NCBI GenBank assembly: GCA_026008535.1
Contig: BRKX01000002.1
Span: forward strand, 69,213,380 to 69,277,379
Direction: 5' to 3'
DNA from: Perilla frutescens
Taxonomy: Eukaryota; Streptophyta; Magnoliopsida; Lamiales; Lamiaceae
DNA: 64,000 nt
Below the pieces are notes generated by a model that saw nothing but the letters and a program-made list of their open reading frames with translations, searched no databases and was not told the DNA's origin. Shown here piece by piece: positions 8,746-21,696 of the stretch; the first letter of the stretch is position 1; each line of letters starts with the position of its first letter. Both the position numbers and the translations under genes were made by a program.

Positions 8746-10699
8746 AAACCTTAAAAAAATAAACCCTAAAAAACACAAAATATACCCTAAAATTTTGAAA
8801 AAAATACTAAATCGTACCCAAATTAAAAAAACTCTTTACTCCCAAACTCTAAATAGTAAATAGAATTGAAAAAATCATAATTTGAATTAAATAAACTTGT
8901 ATAAGATAACTAGCAGATCCGTTTCTTTTTAAAAATACAGGTAATACTTTTAAAATTTTGAGTGATAATATTTAGTGTACGTTACGGTTGATACTTATTT
9001 TAATGATTTTTTTTGTGGATTGAGCTGCCCGTCAAAAATAAGCTTATATGCAACTAGTGTAGATAGGTTTTTGCCAAATAAATACAATGTTTTAAAGAAC
9101 TAGTCCATTCAACTCATGCACGACCAATTCAATTAAACATTGTTCAAACTCGATTTATGTACATGTGTGTAGATAGCTACATTGGTATGCTTATTTTCGT
9201 ATCTTCTATTTTCTCAAGGCTAATTAATTACTTAGTAATTATAATGATTATCAGACGCATGTGTTTTCATGATGGAACCCTCTTAATTATCAAACTGCGT
9301 AGGTAAATATATATGTACGTAAAATGCAATTACCAACCCTAAATTCCTTCTGTCATACCATTATCCAACATTCATTAGTCATAAAATTTATAACTAGTCA
9401 AAACAACCAACTAATCATTCTCCCCGACAATCTTTTTAAATAAAGTTAATTATAGGTCAGTGGATTAATGACCGCCTGCGAAAATGACATGCATAAAAAT
9501 GGGATAATATCCTTCAATTTGAATCTCGTCAATGTCTTTTTTTTTAAAAAAAAAAAAATAGTATGTTGTACGAGATTTTTATTGTGAAATTATTATATTA
9601 TATAGTTAATTAGCGCAATTAATTACCTATATATTTATTTGAATGCATCCCCCTTTTAGGCTCTTGATAGAAAATCAAAATAATCACAATAATTAAATAA
9701 TTAATGTGTGAAAGCAAAAGGTGGCCTCCTCATAAAAAGATATCATATCCTGTACAAAATGCTGCCCTATCAGGGTGAATGCTGCTATCTTTAACTACAA
9801 ACTTGACATAATTAAATTAAGGAATATTTGAAGAATATATAATAAAATAATTGATAATATTATTGTATGTAATCCCAATAATTATTCGATCTCAACCGAT
9901 AGTGTGTGTGTTTGTGTGTATTAATGATTAATCACAGTTGTCTTACATATACAAAATTATTTAATTTACGTAGTAATTAAATATATATATATATATATAT
10001 AAAATATGTATAAATCTTGTAATTAATTAATTGAGAGCATGCTGTGAATTACTCTCCCGATATAAAAAAAATTAGATGGAGGAGGCATTATTTAAGTTGC
10101 TTATATACTCCTCAAGTCCTCCAAAAGTGGAAGTGAAATTTTTTGTTAAATTAATTATTTGTAATTCCAGTCGATTTTAGAAATTCGCTCAAGTTTAATC
10201 TAGTCTGCACGGTCGATATGCACATATACCAAAACCGAAAAAAATACAAAATAATTAACTAAAGTTGGAAGTTATATATTATTGTATGGATGTGAAAAAA
10301 AATGGATAAACAAAATGAGTTGAGGTCGACTAGCATTGGCCTAAAATCAAAATTCTCATCCAATTGACTTATCTTCACAGAATTTTCAACTCCATCCTAT
10401 ACACCACACAATAGTACCAGAGAGACAAATTAAATCAAAGATACTAGATTTTGTTTGAATTTTATGCAAGACTGTCCTATTTGACACTTTCTTTTGTCTA
10501 GCTGCATGCAATATCCATCAATTTTTAAATATATATAATTTATCTTTTTTTGGTGTCTCTGGGGTGCAACCACGTTAAATTTTTCGGATGAATTATTTGG
10601 GTCCACTAAGATCAATCTTTTCAAAATTTATGAACGTTAAGTTATAAGGAGGTTTGCTGAGAAACTATGTAATTGATTAAATAATTAATTACGGGACAA
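8746..10699. other. AT-rich intergenic stretch
   Basis: No convincing gene. It contains an (AT) run at 9,968-9,990. At 9,456-9,530 there is a weak SINE-like stretch (AGGTCAGTGG and, 60 bp later, CAATTTGAATCTC, before a T-run). The 64-codon frame at 10,430-10,624 on - resembles nothing I know. Confidence 0.6.
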
Positions 10700-10708
10700 T
10701 TAATCAAA

Positions 10709-12238
10709 GGGTAAGGGTCAAATAGGCCACTAAACTAATTAATTTGGGGCTCAATTGACCCATTGTAACCTTTTTTTGGCTCAGGGCCATCGTGTTTTTA
10801 AAATCGTGTCAATTGAGCCATTGTATGATAGAGTCCTAACGGAGGACGTTAACTCAGCTCGAAACGACGTCGTTTTCTTTAAGTTTTTACCCTAACCCAT
10901 AACCCGACCCACTCGTCCTCCTCTTCCTCTTCTGCTTCAAGATTTTCTTCTCTTTCAAAATATTTTCCTGTCTCAGAATCTTCTGAGAGAAATACCCGAT
11001 CTGAAGAGGGAAATTTTGGGATTTGTTGTGTTTGATTTTGAATGTTGGGAGATAAGTATGTGAATTATGGGCAGGTTAGCTGTGATGTTTGGTAGCTGTG
11101 GAGGGATGGAGTTGGGGAGGAATGGCAAATTCATGAATTAGTCGGAGAAGCCGTTCGATGACGCGGAGGTCGACGAGAGCAAGTCCGGCGAGACAATACC
11201 AGGTAATTTCTCAAATTCTTGATCGGAATCGGTGAGCTCTTCTGAATCTTGCTCAAAATCTATTTCTTCTTCATCTTTTCTTTCTGAGTTTGGGCAATTT
11301 GAGAATAGGGTGGTTTGATGCCCATCTAGATGTACAGAAGTGTGGGCTGAGGTTCTACGATGTGAATTTTTTTGGAGGAGGTGAGAAGGTGGTGTTGGGC
11401 TTTTTGGCTGTTGACTGTGACTATTGTTAGTCACAAGAGATGATGGGTGTTTTTTTTGGAATTAAGGAGGGATAGGGGTGTGGAATCTAATGGCAATAAG
11501 CTGTCGGAATCTGGTGAATAGGCTTTAGGTGTGGTGTTGTCTGTAGAAGATGAAGGGGGCTGTGATGATTGTTTAAGAGCCTGGGATCTATCTGGTTTGA
11601 ATACCAGTGAGGTTCAGGGGAGGAGCGGTGGGTTCGGTGAGGCAAGCAGTTGGGGTAGATGGGATGTGGCTGAATCTGGGATGGACGAAGAAGCAATTGG
11701 ATGAGGGAGAAGGTTGGGTAGTGGTTGTATGGTTGTTGGCTATTTTTTTGGAATTTTTGGAGTAAAATCAGGATCTCAAACTGATGTATTTTTTCTGTGA
11801 TTTTTTGCAGATTGTTTCGCAAAATGGAAGGCAATTTTGGCCTATTTTTTCGAGATTTTTTGGAACTGCAGCTGGAAGAGGCTGTCGGATTCTGGGCAGC
11901 CTGGACGGAAGGAGATTTCCGGCGACCCATAACAGTTAATTTTGAAGATTAAAGCCAAAACATGACCGGAAGTTGATTTGGGGCACAAGAACAAAAAATG
12001 GAAAAAAAAAAAGAAAAATTAAAAGTAAAAAATTTGGACGAGTGGGTTGGGTTATGGGTTAGGGTAAAAACTTAAAGAAAACAACGTCGTTTCAAGCCGA
12101 GTTAACGTCCTCCGTTAGGGCTCCGTCATACTCAATTGACACGATTTAAAAAACGCGGTGGCCCAATTGAGCAAAAAAAAATTATAGTGGGTCAATTGAG
12201 CCCCCAAATTAGTTTAGTGGCCTATTTGGCCTTTATCC
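10709..12238. mobile_element. Non-autonomous TIR-MULE, 1,530 bp, 9-bp target duplication
   Basis: Long terminal inverted repeats of about 210 bp start GGGTAAGGGTCAAATAGGCC at the left and, read inward from the right, GGATAAAGGCCAAATAGGCC. They share AACGGAGGACGTTAACTC and the TTTTTACCCTAACCCATAAC block. A perfect 9-bp duplication TTAATCAAA flanks the element (10,700-10,708 and 12,239-12,247), the Mutator superfamily size. The interior has no transposase. Confidence 0.93.
11138..11930 (-). other. Two open frames inside the MULE, origin unknown
   Basis: Frames of 147 codons (11,930-11,487) and 98 codons (11,434-11,138) are read on -. The first starts MGRRKSPSVQAAQNP, with Ser/Lys-rich and then His/Pro-rich composition. 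The second is Ser/Glu/Asp-rich (KDEEEIDFEQDSEELTDSD). They could be captured host sequence or the usual spacer of this MULE family. I do not recognise a domain. Confidence 0.3.
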
Positions 12239-12648
12239 TTAATCAAATTCTTTTTTATGGCCGTAAATTAAAAATATGAGTTTTTATCAAATTTGGAACA
12301 AAACAATAAATTAGCTATCAATCTACGACCTAAAAGATAAAAATATATTATTGTTTTAATTAGTACCAGCTGAGTTATTGAAAATATTAATCTAATACTA
12401 AAAAAATATCATATATATATATATATAATTCGATTCTGTTTTAGCTGTTTAAATTGTTTTTATGTTAATTTTCAATGGCTAAATTGATAAAAGTCCTTAA
12501 ATATATTATTCTAATTATCCAAAAACATACTGCTACACTTTATATTACAAATTTCTCATTAAATATTGAACTTAAACATTAAAATGGCTAAATTAACTAT
12601 TCTCGAAGTAAATAAATAACATTAAACCGAAAACTATAATAAGATATA

Positions 12649-12900
12649 TTCCCCCCGTCCCACTTTGATAGGCTTGTTTTCCTTTTTAGTATATCACGAT
12701 ATATAGACATGTTTTTATATATATTTAGCTAATTTACTAATATATACCCATATTTAATATGTTCACATTAGGCATTAATTCAATATCAAAGAAATAAATA
12801 TGGGCATATTAGGAAATTTCTTGATTTATTGTTTTTCCCAATCATTTTCTTAATTCTCGTGAAAACCTTCAGTCAGTCTATTAAAATGGGACGGAGGGAG
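12649..12900. mobile_element. Stowaway-type MITE, 252 bp
   Basis: Ends are TTCCCCCCGTCCCA at the left and TGGGACGGAGGGAG at the right, the well-known CTCCCTCCGTCCC Stowaway terminus with one end mutated. It is flanked by TA (12,647-12,648 and 12,901-12,902), the Tc1/mariner target duplication. Confidence 0.92.
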
Positions 12901-12902
12901 TA

Positions 12903-15318
12903 CGTATTTTTAGTTGAATCTGCTTAAATTTTTTGTCATTCGATCAACGAATCTAGAACGCATGCATGCATGAGGGCTAAGATAAAAAAGCACTCGGCAT
13001 AATTTGTTATATAGTTAATTAGAATTATCACGTAATACCTATAAATAATTAAGGTCTTATTAGAGTCATGGTTTAGGGTTCCGATCGACTAGCTAATATC
13101 ACATTAATTTTGATTATATAAACCAACAAAATCTGATTAATGGAGAATAAGACTGATTACTAGTAGATCCACTATTATTGTTTTTTTTCCTGTCTAAATT
13201 AACTACAAGTTAAATTAATTATTTGTTATAAAATATTATAGTAGGATCCACATACAATATATAAAATATATATAAGAATAATCAAGAACGTACTAGCTAC
13301 TTTTGAAAGTTGAAGCCGGCAGATGCTTGCTACTTGCTAGTTATAATAGTAAGTCAAGTTGCTATAAAATAATTGTGGGTGTTAATTATAAATTCCTTCA
13401 TTTATTATTATTTTTTCTTTTAAAACCTTGTCGATCAATATATGTAAATTGTAAACTTTATTGCTATGTAATAATTCACAAATTAAATCACTCATGATCA
13501 GTAGCATACCATTATATTGTATTAACATTTCAATAAATTATTAAGATCAATTGCGCACTGAATGGCGTCACATATCTAGAACGAGTTCAATTAATTTTAT
13601 TTGTCCAACTATAAATAATCAATTTTAATTTTAAATATATACTTGGACCCTAACATTCACTAACTATACAACCCCACATATTGTGGTTCATAAAGTCGAT
13701 CCGTTTATTTGACAGTTTCAGAAATATTAATTAATTGAATACCTTCAAGGAATTTATTTTTATTTTAATTGAAAAAAGAACTAAACATCAAGATGTGGAA
13801 ATGATTAAAATAAGATCCGAAAAGAAATAAAAATTCAATTTCTGGCAGCAACTCTAGCTAGCTTTAAACCTGCTTCAATTCGTTGCCATTAATTCTTAAT
13901 TTATGTTTTTGAAAGAAAAAATGAATAAAAACAAAAATTCTACGTGTATAATGGAATTATCAAATGATTAGGGTGCCCCCTAATGATTCAGTTAAGATTC
14001 GCTTTAACGCCACTACTAATAAAGGAATTATTATCTGCAATTGCTAATTCTTTTATTATATATTGATTGACATAATTTATGCACATACAATTATAAAATA
14101 GGGTATAAGATTCTTTTACATTTAAATAACATCCAAATGAGGAAAGATTGAAAAAGACAGCTGCTTAAGAAACCCTTATCCATTTTCCCATACTAACATA
14201 TACATATCATGTAATTTTAAAAGGTATATGTCGTTTAGACACGAATATTCAGGTTTTATTTTGATAATTTGTGTCCAAGTTTAGTGGATAAAACATTTCT
14301 TATATATGTTTTTTAAATAATATGCCCTTTTTATTGTTACGTTTATTTTTATATTCTAGTTAAATATTGAAAATTTAAGATTCTGTGTAATTTAATTTAA
14401 GCACTAAAAATATGGTTGTTAAAACTTAACTAATTTATTCAATTAATTAGTGGTAATTATGCTATATTTGGTGTTAATTTATTAAAAAAAAGTTTACGCA
14501 ACATGAATTGATAAATTTCTACATATTATAGATTTTTTGTAAACTTTTTTTGACCCGATGAACTAACCTAAAAATAGAAGGATTAAGAATTAGATCGAGT
14601 TTGGGAATTTTCCGTTCAAAGAAAATCTAGCCCGAATTAACATCCCTAATTTTACTTAAGGTTAATAACATATTAACATTATATCACATATTCATATTGA
14701 GTCAGCTAGCAGTATCTTAACATAAAATAAACATAGTTCGTGCTAGTCAAACGATACGCAAAAGTAAATTGATGTATCGAAGCTGCGAAAACAAAAATTA
14801 TGAAATAATAATATGTTGTATTTTAAAGTTATTTCTTAACCATTATTAAATAGTATATAAGATTGCATCCGGATATTGAAATTAAGATTTAATTTGGTAG
14901 GTAGTATCTTCTTGTCCATGTTCAAATATTAGGTCCCTTAAGCCCTTGTCTTAATTAAAGTTCTTGTATTTTTTATGAGAAAGTTTGACAAATATGCTAC
15001 TTCTAATTATTAAACTGTTGAAAGTTGGCTATAATTCTATTTAATATTGAAATGAATTGATACTCCTTAGGGAAATGGTCCTACTCGTTGAAAATCCATG
15101 ACATGTACAAAAATGAAGAAAACAAACGAAAATTAATTTTTTTGACGGAAAAAGTGAAAGAATATATGCTTATCTCTGAAGTGACTAACCATTACTTATA
15201 TACAAAAATACAGCTTATAATAAGGAATCAAAATAAATATGAATAAATACTGAAGTATATTATGAATTAATATTAATTATAAAATGAATACAATAGTAAT
15301 CTATTTTCTTCTGTACTT

Positions 15319-15357
<39 letters not shown>

Positions 15358-17601
15358 TTATTAAATAAAAGAAACCCCGTATTCTACTATGCAAGGAATG
15401 TTGGAAAATAATTTGAATCAATTAGAATTATGTACATATAGTTATATTGCTACAATTTAACAAACGCAGTGTTATGCAGCACGCCGAAAAATCTAACTGA
15501 AATATAGAAATAATACATAATATATATACAGAATATATATGGAAGTTTATATTTACGTATTATTTCCGAAATATACGATACATATATACATATGTTAAAT
15601 TGTTAACGTAATTGGTGTAGAAGCAAAATGAACATATTAATTAAATGAGATTTCAATTGCATTTTGATAGTAATTAATATTTTATGTCAAACATCACATA
15701 ATAATACAAAGGTAATTAATAAATTGAATTATGTATATTACCAAAAATTGTGACAGAAAAATATAATCCACTAAATAATTAGTGAATCCTAGTAAGTAGT
15801 AACAGCTGGCGGCAGATGTCGGCATAGGAGGAGAGAGAGAGAGAGAGAGAGATGTATATTATATATATAGAATCAGCTTTTTAAGTGATGTTGATGTGGC
15901 CACGTCTTATTCATAGAGTGAGGGAGGGGCTACGGACATGTCTTATCACTCTCTGTTTTTGTCCTACCCGCTGTAGCCCTAGCCTACCCAACCCAATCGC
16001 TAAGAAAAACCAACAACATTACTTTGCGGCTTTTTATATCTATTTTTAGATTAATTATAAAAAATGTCACTAACCTTTAATGAATTTATCATTTTAATAT
16101 AATTTCAAAATGTTACCATAATAATCAAATATTTTGTTTTCTAATAAAATCAGAACCCTCAAAATTTTCCAACCACCCTAAAACTAACGTTGTAGGGGTT
16201 CTCATACACATGGATAAATATCGTGGAAAAAAGCCATGCCACGTTACTTTTTTTTTATTTTGAAGTGTTTCTTTTGTTACAAATCAAATGTTACATTATT
16301 ATTACAATATTTTAAAATCCATGAATAAATTGCAAATTCATGGAGGGTTCGTTATTTATTTATTTTGTTGGCAATTTATAACCCTTTGTGTTTCTTTTTT
16401 ACCGATATTTCCAAATTTGAGAAATAATAAAATCCTTACGTAGTACAACAAACGATAAAAGAATTGCCTTAAAGTACTCTTGTCATTTGTCTTTTTTTAA
16501 GCAGAACTAAATATTAAAAGGCCAGAATAAAAGCTAAAAAGGGACACATTTTGTCAATGTTCTGATTTTGTGAGGAAACATGCTCAAACAATATAAACGA
16601 AACTAAAAAATAATGTGAATTGTGTATGTAACATCCGATTGTTATTTTCTCAAAAAAAAAAATAAAAAAAATTCCATTGTTATATATTTATGCTTATAAA
16701 TATTAATCGTGTGCATATTCAGAACAGATATATGTGTAAATATTTTATCAGATGTAACATCTATAAAATCAAGATATGAAGATAGATTTGTTGGTTTAAT
16801 TTAAATATGATGAATGGTTGTAGATTTGTAATTGACGAAAAATAATGTCAGCAAGTCTTCAGCTGATGAGTATATATTGTCGGATGGAGTAAATATTAAT
16901 TGGTAGCATGTAAAATCAGGCCCATGTGACTCTACTAACCACCCCTATAAATTCACCCAAGTTAAAAAAATAAAAAAATAATTCATAAACCCTTTATTTT
17001 TTTCAAAATATAATTTCTTTTCTAAAGTTTTACAAAATATGAAATGAAAACGGGAGATTAAGTAAAACGGGCTCATGACTAAAAGATCATGAATTTAAAC
17101 CTTATCAAATTTTCTAAAAGCTAGCTAGTTAATTTGAGTAAAATATAGACATATATATTAATAAAAATTTTGGTTCACTTAATTGAAAAAAGATGATCGA
17201 GGTGTTAGAAAATATTTTAGATATATGTATTTTTATTAATATTGGGGTACTTTTATCTTTTTCGTCTAAATCCTAAATTTTCTCCTTTTAACTTGGATGA
17301 TCTTTGTTTTGGATCACACTTTTTTCTCTTGCCTCTTTGCAAGCTTCTTGTGACACCAAGCTCTTATTTTTCTCTACAATGATGGATTGCTTTATGATTT
17401 ATGTTTCTTTAGTTTAACACGAGGACCACAGGTCTAAAATTTCAAATCTATCAATGTCAATGGAAACAATGAAAAATGATCAGATGCTTTCATGCATTGA
17501 ATAAACTTCAGTATTGTTCCCAAAACTCTATATGATAGGGATTGAAACTAGCCAATTAATTCTTCATTGTAATAAGATATTTCAAACTCGTATTTGTGCG
17601 C
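12903..17601. other. AT-rich intergenic stretch without a gene
   Basis: No coding region is supported. It holds an (AC)n microsatellite at 15,329-15,356, a (GA)n run at 15,832-15,851 and many short AT runs. A weak SINE-like box B (ATCATGAATTTAAACC) sits near 17,085. The region 15,880-16,000 is more GC-rich, but no frame or signal explains it. Confidence 0.6.
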
Positions 17602-17609
17602 GCTAGACT

Positions 17610-18915
17610 CAAGGATGAAAATATTGCTATCGCACTATATATCACAATTTTAATTTAATGAACATATCGCATGATATATCGACATCGCAGAAAATTGAAA
17701 AAAATGACGGAAACTATATTAAAATCTTGAAAATTTAGCAAGAAATTTTAGGAACTATTATAACATATTATTATGCATATATTCTACTCAAAATTTTGAT
17801 AGAATTGTATTTTGAAAACAAACATATGAATAATACATCGTATAAATATTGTCTGAGATAATACATTTGACAAAATAATACATAATACAATATAAAATAA
17901 CTGAATAAATATTATAAAGTACAACTAATACCAAAATGAGGATCTATGAGGTTCAAATAAAGTAGATAGAATGTCATCTTGTTCTAAACAATATTGGTAC
18001 CAACTCATCACATTAGAGTAATTCTGGATATAATTATGCACATGCGCTATCGCTTGATATGTTTTTTGATTTCTTCCAACAATTTCACCATGGATTAGAT
18101 AATGTCTACTGACCCAATTATTTTGTTGATGCACATTTTGACCTCCATAGACATTTTGAGTACAATCAAATTGTGAACTCCCATATGTGTAAAAAGCATA
18201 TGAATATTGGTACATATCACTATGATCAATGACACTCATATCCATAGAATAAAGTGATTCAATATCAGTGCTTGAACTTTCTTCTTGAGTCCATGCACGT
18301 CTCCTTATGTATTCCTTTCCTATTGCACATATTCCAGGACCTCTAGCTCTACTTCCGTGGTCCATATCTTGTGTTGCATGAGTTAAGTCGACCTCACAAC
18401 TGAATGGACTCAATAACGTATGATTTGAACCATAATCGTATTAATTATTCCCACCATTTCCACCATCATCATCATTAATTTCCACCACTTCCATCATTTC
18501 CTCCATCACTATTTCCCTCATCCTCTGTTGAGCTATCTATTTTTGAATTGAAATGAGTATTACCCACTTCTTGTTGTAATATTTGATTCACATCAATGTC
18601 ATAATCATGAGCTATACTAGCTATTTTTGGATCAAGATTTTCCTCATTATCATCTAAGTGTGAGTGTCTTTGTAAAGCAAAGAATATTGCAACTCAAATA
18701 ACTACGTTGGAAACCTAAAAAAAAGACCACAAAAATATATAGTATTAAATAAAAATAAAAATATATTATAGAAATATAAAAAAAAATCACGATATATTGC
18801 GATTTATTATGATATATTGTGATATTTCGCCGATACTCGGGAGAAAAGATATTCTCCCCCACATTCGTATCGCAATGTCAAAATCCGTAATATATCCGTG
18901 ATATTTCAATCCATT
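17610..18915 (-). mobile_element. Deleted hAT element, 1,306 bp, 8-bp target duplication
   Basis: An 8-bp duplication GCTAGACT flanks the block (17,602-17,609 and 18,916-18,923), the size made by hAT transposases. The ends are imperfect inverted repeats: CAAGGATGAAAATAT at the left and AATGGATTGAAATAT read inward from the right (11 of 15 match). The interior carries only a C-terminal coding remnant on -, so this looks like an internal-deletion derivative. The classification rests on the duplication size and the ends. Confidence 0.8.
17925..18690 (-). pseudogene. C-terminal remnant of a hAT-type transposase-like protein
   Basis: On - a frame starting LQRHSHLDDNEENLDP with an Asp/Asn-rich tail ends at TAA near 18,475. 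After a frameshift and a further stop, an open frame of over 160 codons runs from 18,413 to 17,925 (SRARGPGICAIGKEY, YIRRRAW, then Tyr/Gln-rich sequence). This acidic then low-complexity arrangement resembles the C-terminal tails of plant hAT-like proteins, but no dimerisation motif is visible. The placement inside an element with hAT-type ends supports the reading. Function is lost. Confidence 0.4.
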
Positions 18916-19052
18916 GCTAGACTGTTAGTTTTGTTATTATATGTAAATTATTGTAATCTGCGCGTTTATTCCTATTAATTAAAATTATTTAGCAACCAAT
19001 ATATATGTGCTAATATACATAAAATGAATATATGTGCATGCACGATTATTGA

Positions 19053-19314
19053 CATATGTGGTGAATTTCTAGTGTCAAATAAATAAAATTTATTAAAGTT
19101 GATGATATAATCACTGGAAAAAATGTCTTTAGTGACAGTCTTATTAGCGACGACAAATGTCGTCACTTACAATAGACTTAAAACATATGTGGTGAATTTC
19201 TAGTGTCATATAAATAAAAATTTGTTAAAGTTGATGATATAATCACTACAAAAAATTATCTTTAGCAACAATATTATTAGCGATGACAAATGTCGTCACT
19301 TATAATTGACTTAA
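19053..19314. repeat. 131-bp tandem duplication of a CACTA-like terminus
   Basis: ACATATGTGGTGAATTTCTA recurs at offset 131 (about 19,052 and 19,183). Each copy contains a CACTACAAAAAATTATC-type end (19,244, mutated to CACTGGAAAAAATGTC at 19,111) followed by a GCGA(C/T)GACAAATGTCGTCACTTA-like block. It probably derives from CACTA subterminal sequence. No right terminus was found. Confidence 0.65.
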
Positions 19315-20160
19315 GTAAAGACATGTTGCCTCTAATTACCACATGTCGTCTCTAATGATATTTTTATGATGAAATTACGGTCACTTACAAATGTTTGTTG
19401 TGACAACATCATGCAGTTTCAAATAGAGCATTTCTAAAACTTTTTCTCAAATAAAATAAAAATCATTTTAAGTGACAACAATATCATCAAAAAGATGTAA
19501 TTAGACATTGTTGTAGATTGGGCTAACTTTATTAGTGGCCCATTACCAAAACTCCGGCCCAGTTCCCTTATGCAGCTCGACCCACTTCTTGTTGCACAAC
19601 CCGAATCTACAACCACCCAATTTATTGGTCTAAGTTGTTGATCTTTACACACAACTCTCATTCTACTGTATGTTCGCGAGTGTTCGATCTGAAGAGAGAG
19701 AAAATGGTTAGCTTCGTGTTTTCCGATCTGTTCTTCTTTTCCTTTATGATTATCTTGTTTTCCTTCTTCTTCTACTAAAAAGATCTCTTTTGTGAGAGAG
19801 TATATTTCACCATCTTGGTGGAATTACTATAGCAGTCTGTGTTAAAAGATCTGGCAGTGCCGAAGTTGGGCCTGAGGGGTCTAAGGGTTCTGGTGTGGTG
19901 TGAATTTTGGATGTTATTAATATTAGAACTCAAAATAATAATGATTAACAATTAGCTAGAATTTTGTCATCATCATCATCATCGATGATGTTAACAATTT
20001 GCCTACGTTTTGTGTTATATATAATAATTTTTTCTTTGACCTCCTTTTTTAGTTTTATTATATTACATATTATATATGAAATTAATATTTCCTAATTAAT
20101 TTAACTAATTAATACTCGTAATAGGCATGGTGTACGATGAATAAAAAATGTTATATTTTG
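19315..20160. other. Unassigned intergenic stretch
   Basis: The part 19,500-19,910 is less AT-rich than its surroundings and ends in a GGTTCTGGTGTGGTGTGA-like stretch, but no frame or family is recognised. A short GATGAT/ATCATC microsatellite lies at 19,968-19,990. Confidence 0.4.
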
Positions 20161-20163
20161 ATT

Positions 20164-20560
20164 CACTACAAGAAAATCGTGAAATACTGACTAAATTTAA
20201 CGACGGAACGAGTCCGTCACTAATCTATGACGGATTAACAACATAATCATGATGGAATGTTTGGCAAAATGTAGCAACGTACATATTCCTTCATTGATAT
20301 TTAAAATATATTACATTCATATTAACTACATGGATATTCGTCATTATTTTAAATAATGTATTTTTATTTAATTTTAAAACAATGACGGAGTTGTATCTGT
20401 CATTATCTTATATTGTGTAAGTTCATCTCATTTTATTCATAAATAATTTAATGATGGAGTTATGTCCGTCGTTATATTTTAAACTATTTTCCTATTTTAA
20501 TTTCAATAACGGAATTGTCTGTCGTTAAATAATTAATTAAATATTTCAATAATCATCACT
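20164..20560 (+). mobile_element. CACTA left-end fragment
   Basis: Starts CACTACAAGAAAATCG and continues with repeated AACGACGGA, GACGGA and CCGTCGTTA-type subterminal words. No matching GTAGTG right end lies downstream, so it is a solo end or a fragment. Confidence 0.65.
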
Positions 20561-20568
20561 CTCTTGGG

Positions 20569-20910
20569 AAGTGGCACAAGCCTCCAGTGCAATATATGAA
20601 AATGAATGTATGGAAGCGGTATTTTTTGATAATCTTAGTGAGACGGGTTTTAGTACAGTGGTTTGAAAATGATTAATGTTTTTTGTGGACTAAAAATTCA
20701 GGGGGTTGAAGTGTGTGGGAGTTGAGGTGGATTCCAAATTGGTTTACGATGCTACTCATTTGTCGTCGATTGATCAATCAAAATTTGGTATTATTATTGG
20801 TGTTTGTAAGGATCTCTTTGACAGATTTTTTTTTTTTTTTTCTGATAATGAATTTGTCATAATGTCAATATCGTAGCACATCATTTAACTAGGGCACCTC
20901 GTGAGTATTA
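20569..20910 (+). pseudogene. RNase H (RVT_3-type) remnant
   Basis: Translated pieces match the plant RNase H-like domain found at the end of LINE ORF2 and in related host proteins. They are KWHKPPVQYMKMNV (usually W-PPP-G--K-NVDGA), then AVFFDNLSETGF in another frame, then VEVDSKLVYDATHL and IDQSKFGIIIGVC, and after a T-run and a frameshift NIVAHHLTRAPREY. Order and spacing agree with one domain broken by at least two frameshifts and a stop. It may be the tail of a decayed LINE. Confidence 0.65.
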
Positions 20911-21065
20911 AAGCCTTCATTATTGGGTCGAGTTTTCTTTCTTATCTAAATGACACTCTCGATAATTTTTGTTCTTACCGCTATTCAATGAAAATTTCGT
21001 TTTTGTTTCGAAAAGAAAAAGGAAAGAAATGGCGCGCACACGCCCAAGACCATCGGGGAAATAAC

Positions 21066-21688
21066 TAGGGGTGAGCGTTCGGTCTATTCGGTCGGTTTCG
21101 GTCCGAAAACCCCAAAACCGAATAGACCAATTTTTATGGAAATGAGGACCGATCCGGACCAAATAGTAGCTGGGACCGATCTGGAACCGAACCGAAATTT
21201 TCGGTTCGGTTCCGGTTCGGTTTCGGTTTTTTTTTTTTTTTGAAGGGCAGTGTATCAAATAATGTCCTATATGAAACCAAATATCAAATAATGTCCTATA
21301 CGAAACCAATAATGAAACCAAATAAAAACATCACAATTATCCAATAAAAACATCCACAAATGAAACATAAAAAACAATCCGAGCATGTAAGCATCCAACA
21401 ACATTAGAAGTCTAACGATGAATTCAACAAATTAATACAATCCCAACAAAATGAAAAAGAGTGCAATTAACATAATCTAAAAAATATATTTAAAAAAAGC
21501 TATATATCTATTCGGTCTATTCGGTCGGTTCGGACCTTTTTTTTCCGGACCGACCGAGAACCGAAAACCGAAATTTTTTCAAAAAAAAAACCGGACCGAT
21601 CCAAAATCCAATAAACCCGGACCAAATAAACCAAATTGCATTCGGTTCGGTTCGGTCTTCAGTTTATATGGATCCTTGCTCACCCCTA
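21066..21688. mobile_element. hAT-type MITE, 623 bp, 8-bp target duplication
   Basis: Perfect 11-bp terminal inverted repeats TAGGGGTGAGC/GCTCACCCCTA are flanked by the 8-bp duplication GAAATAAC (21,058-21,065 and 21,689-21,696). Subterminal regions are rich in CGGTTCGGTTCGG and its complement. The AT-rich interior does not code. Confidence 0.95.
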
Positions 21689-21696
21689 GAAATAAC

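Noticed and set aside
9456..9555. SINE at this position
   Set aside because: The box-B-like word is weak, no target duplication was found and the T-rich end is ambiguous; kept only as a remark.
10430..10624. 64-codon frame on -
   Set aside because: No similarity to a known family, no splice or promoter context, in AT-rich DNA.
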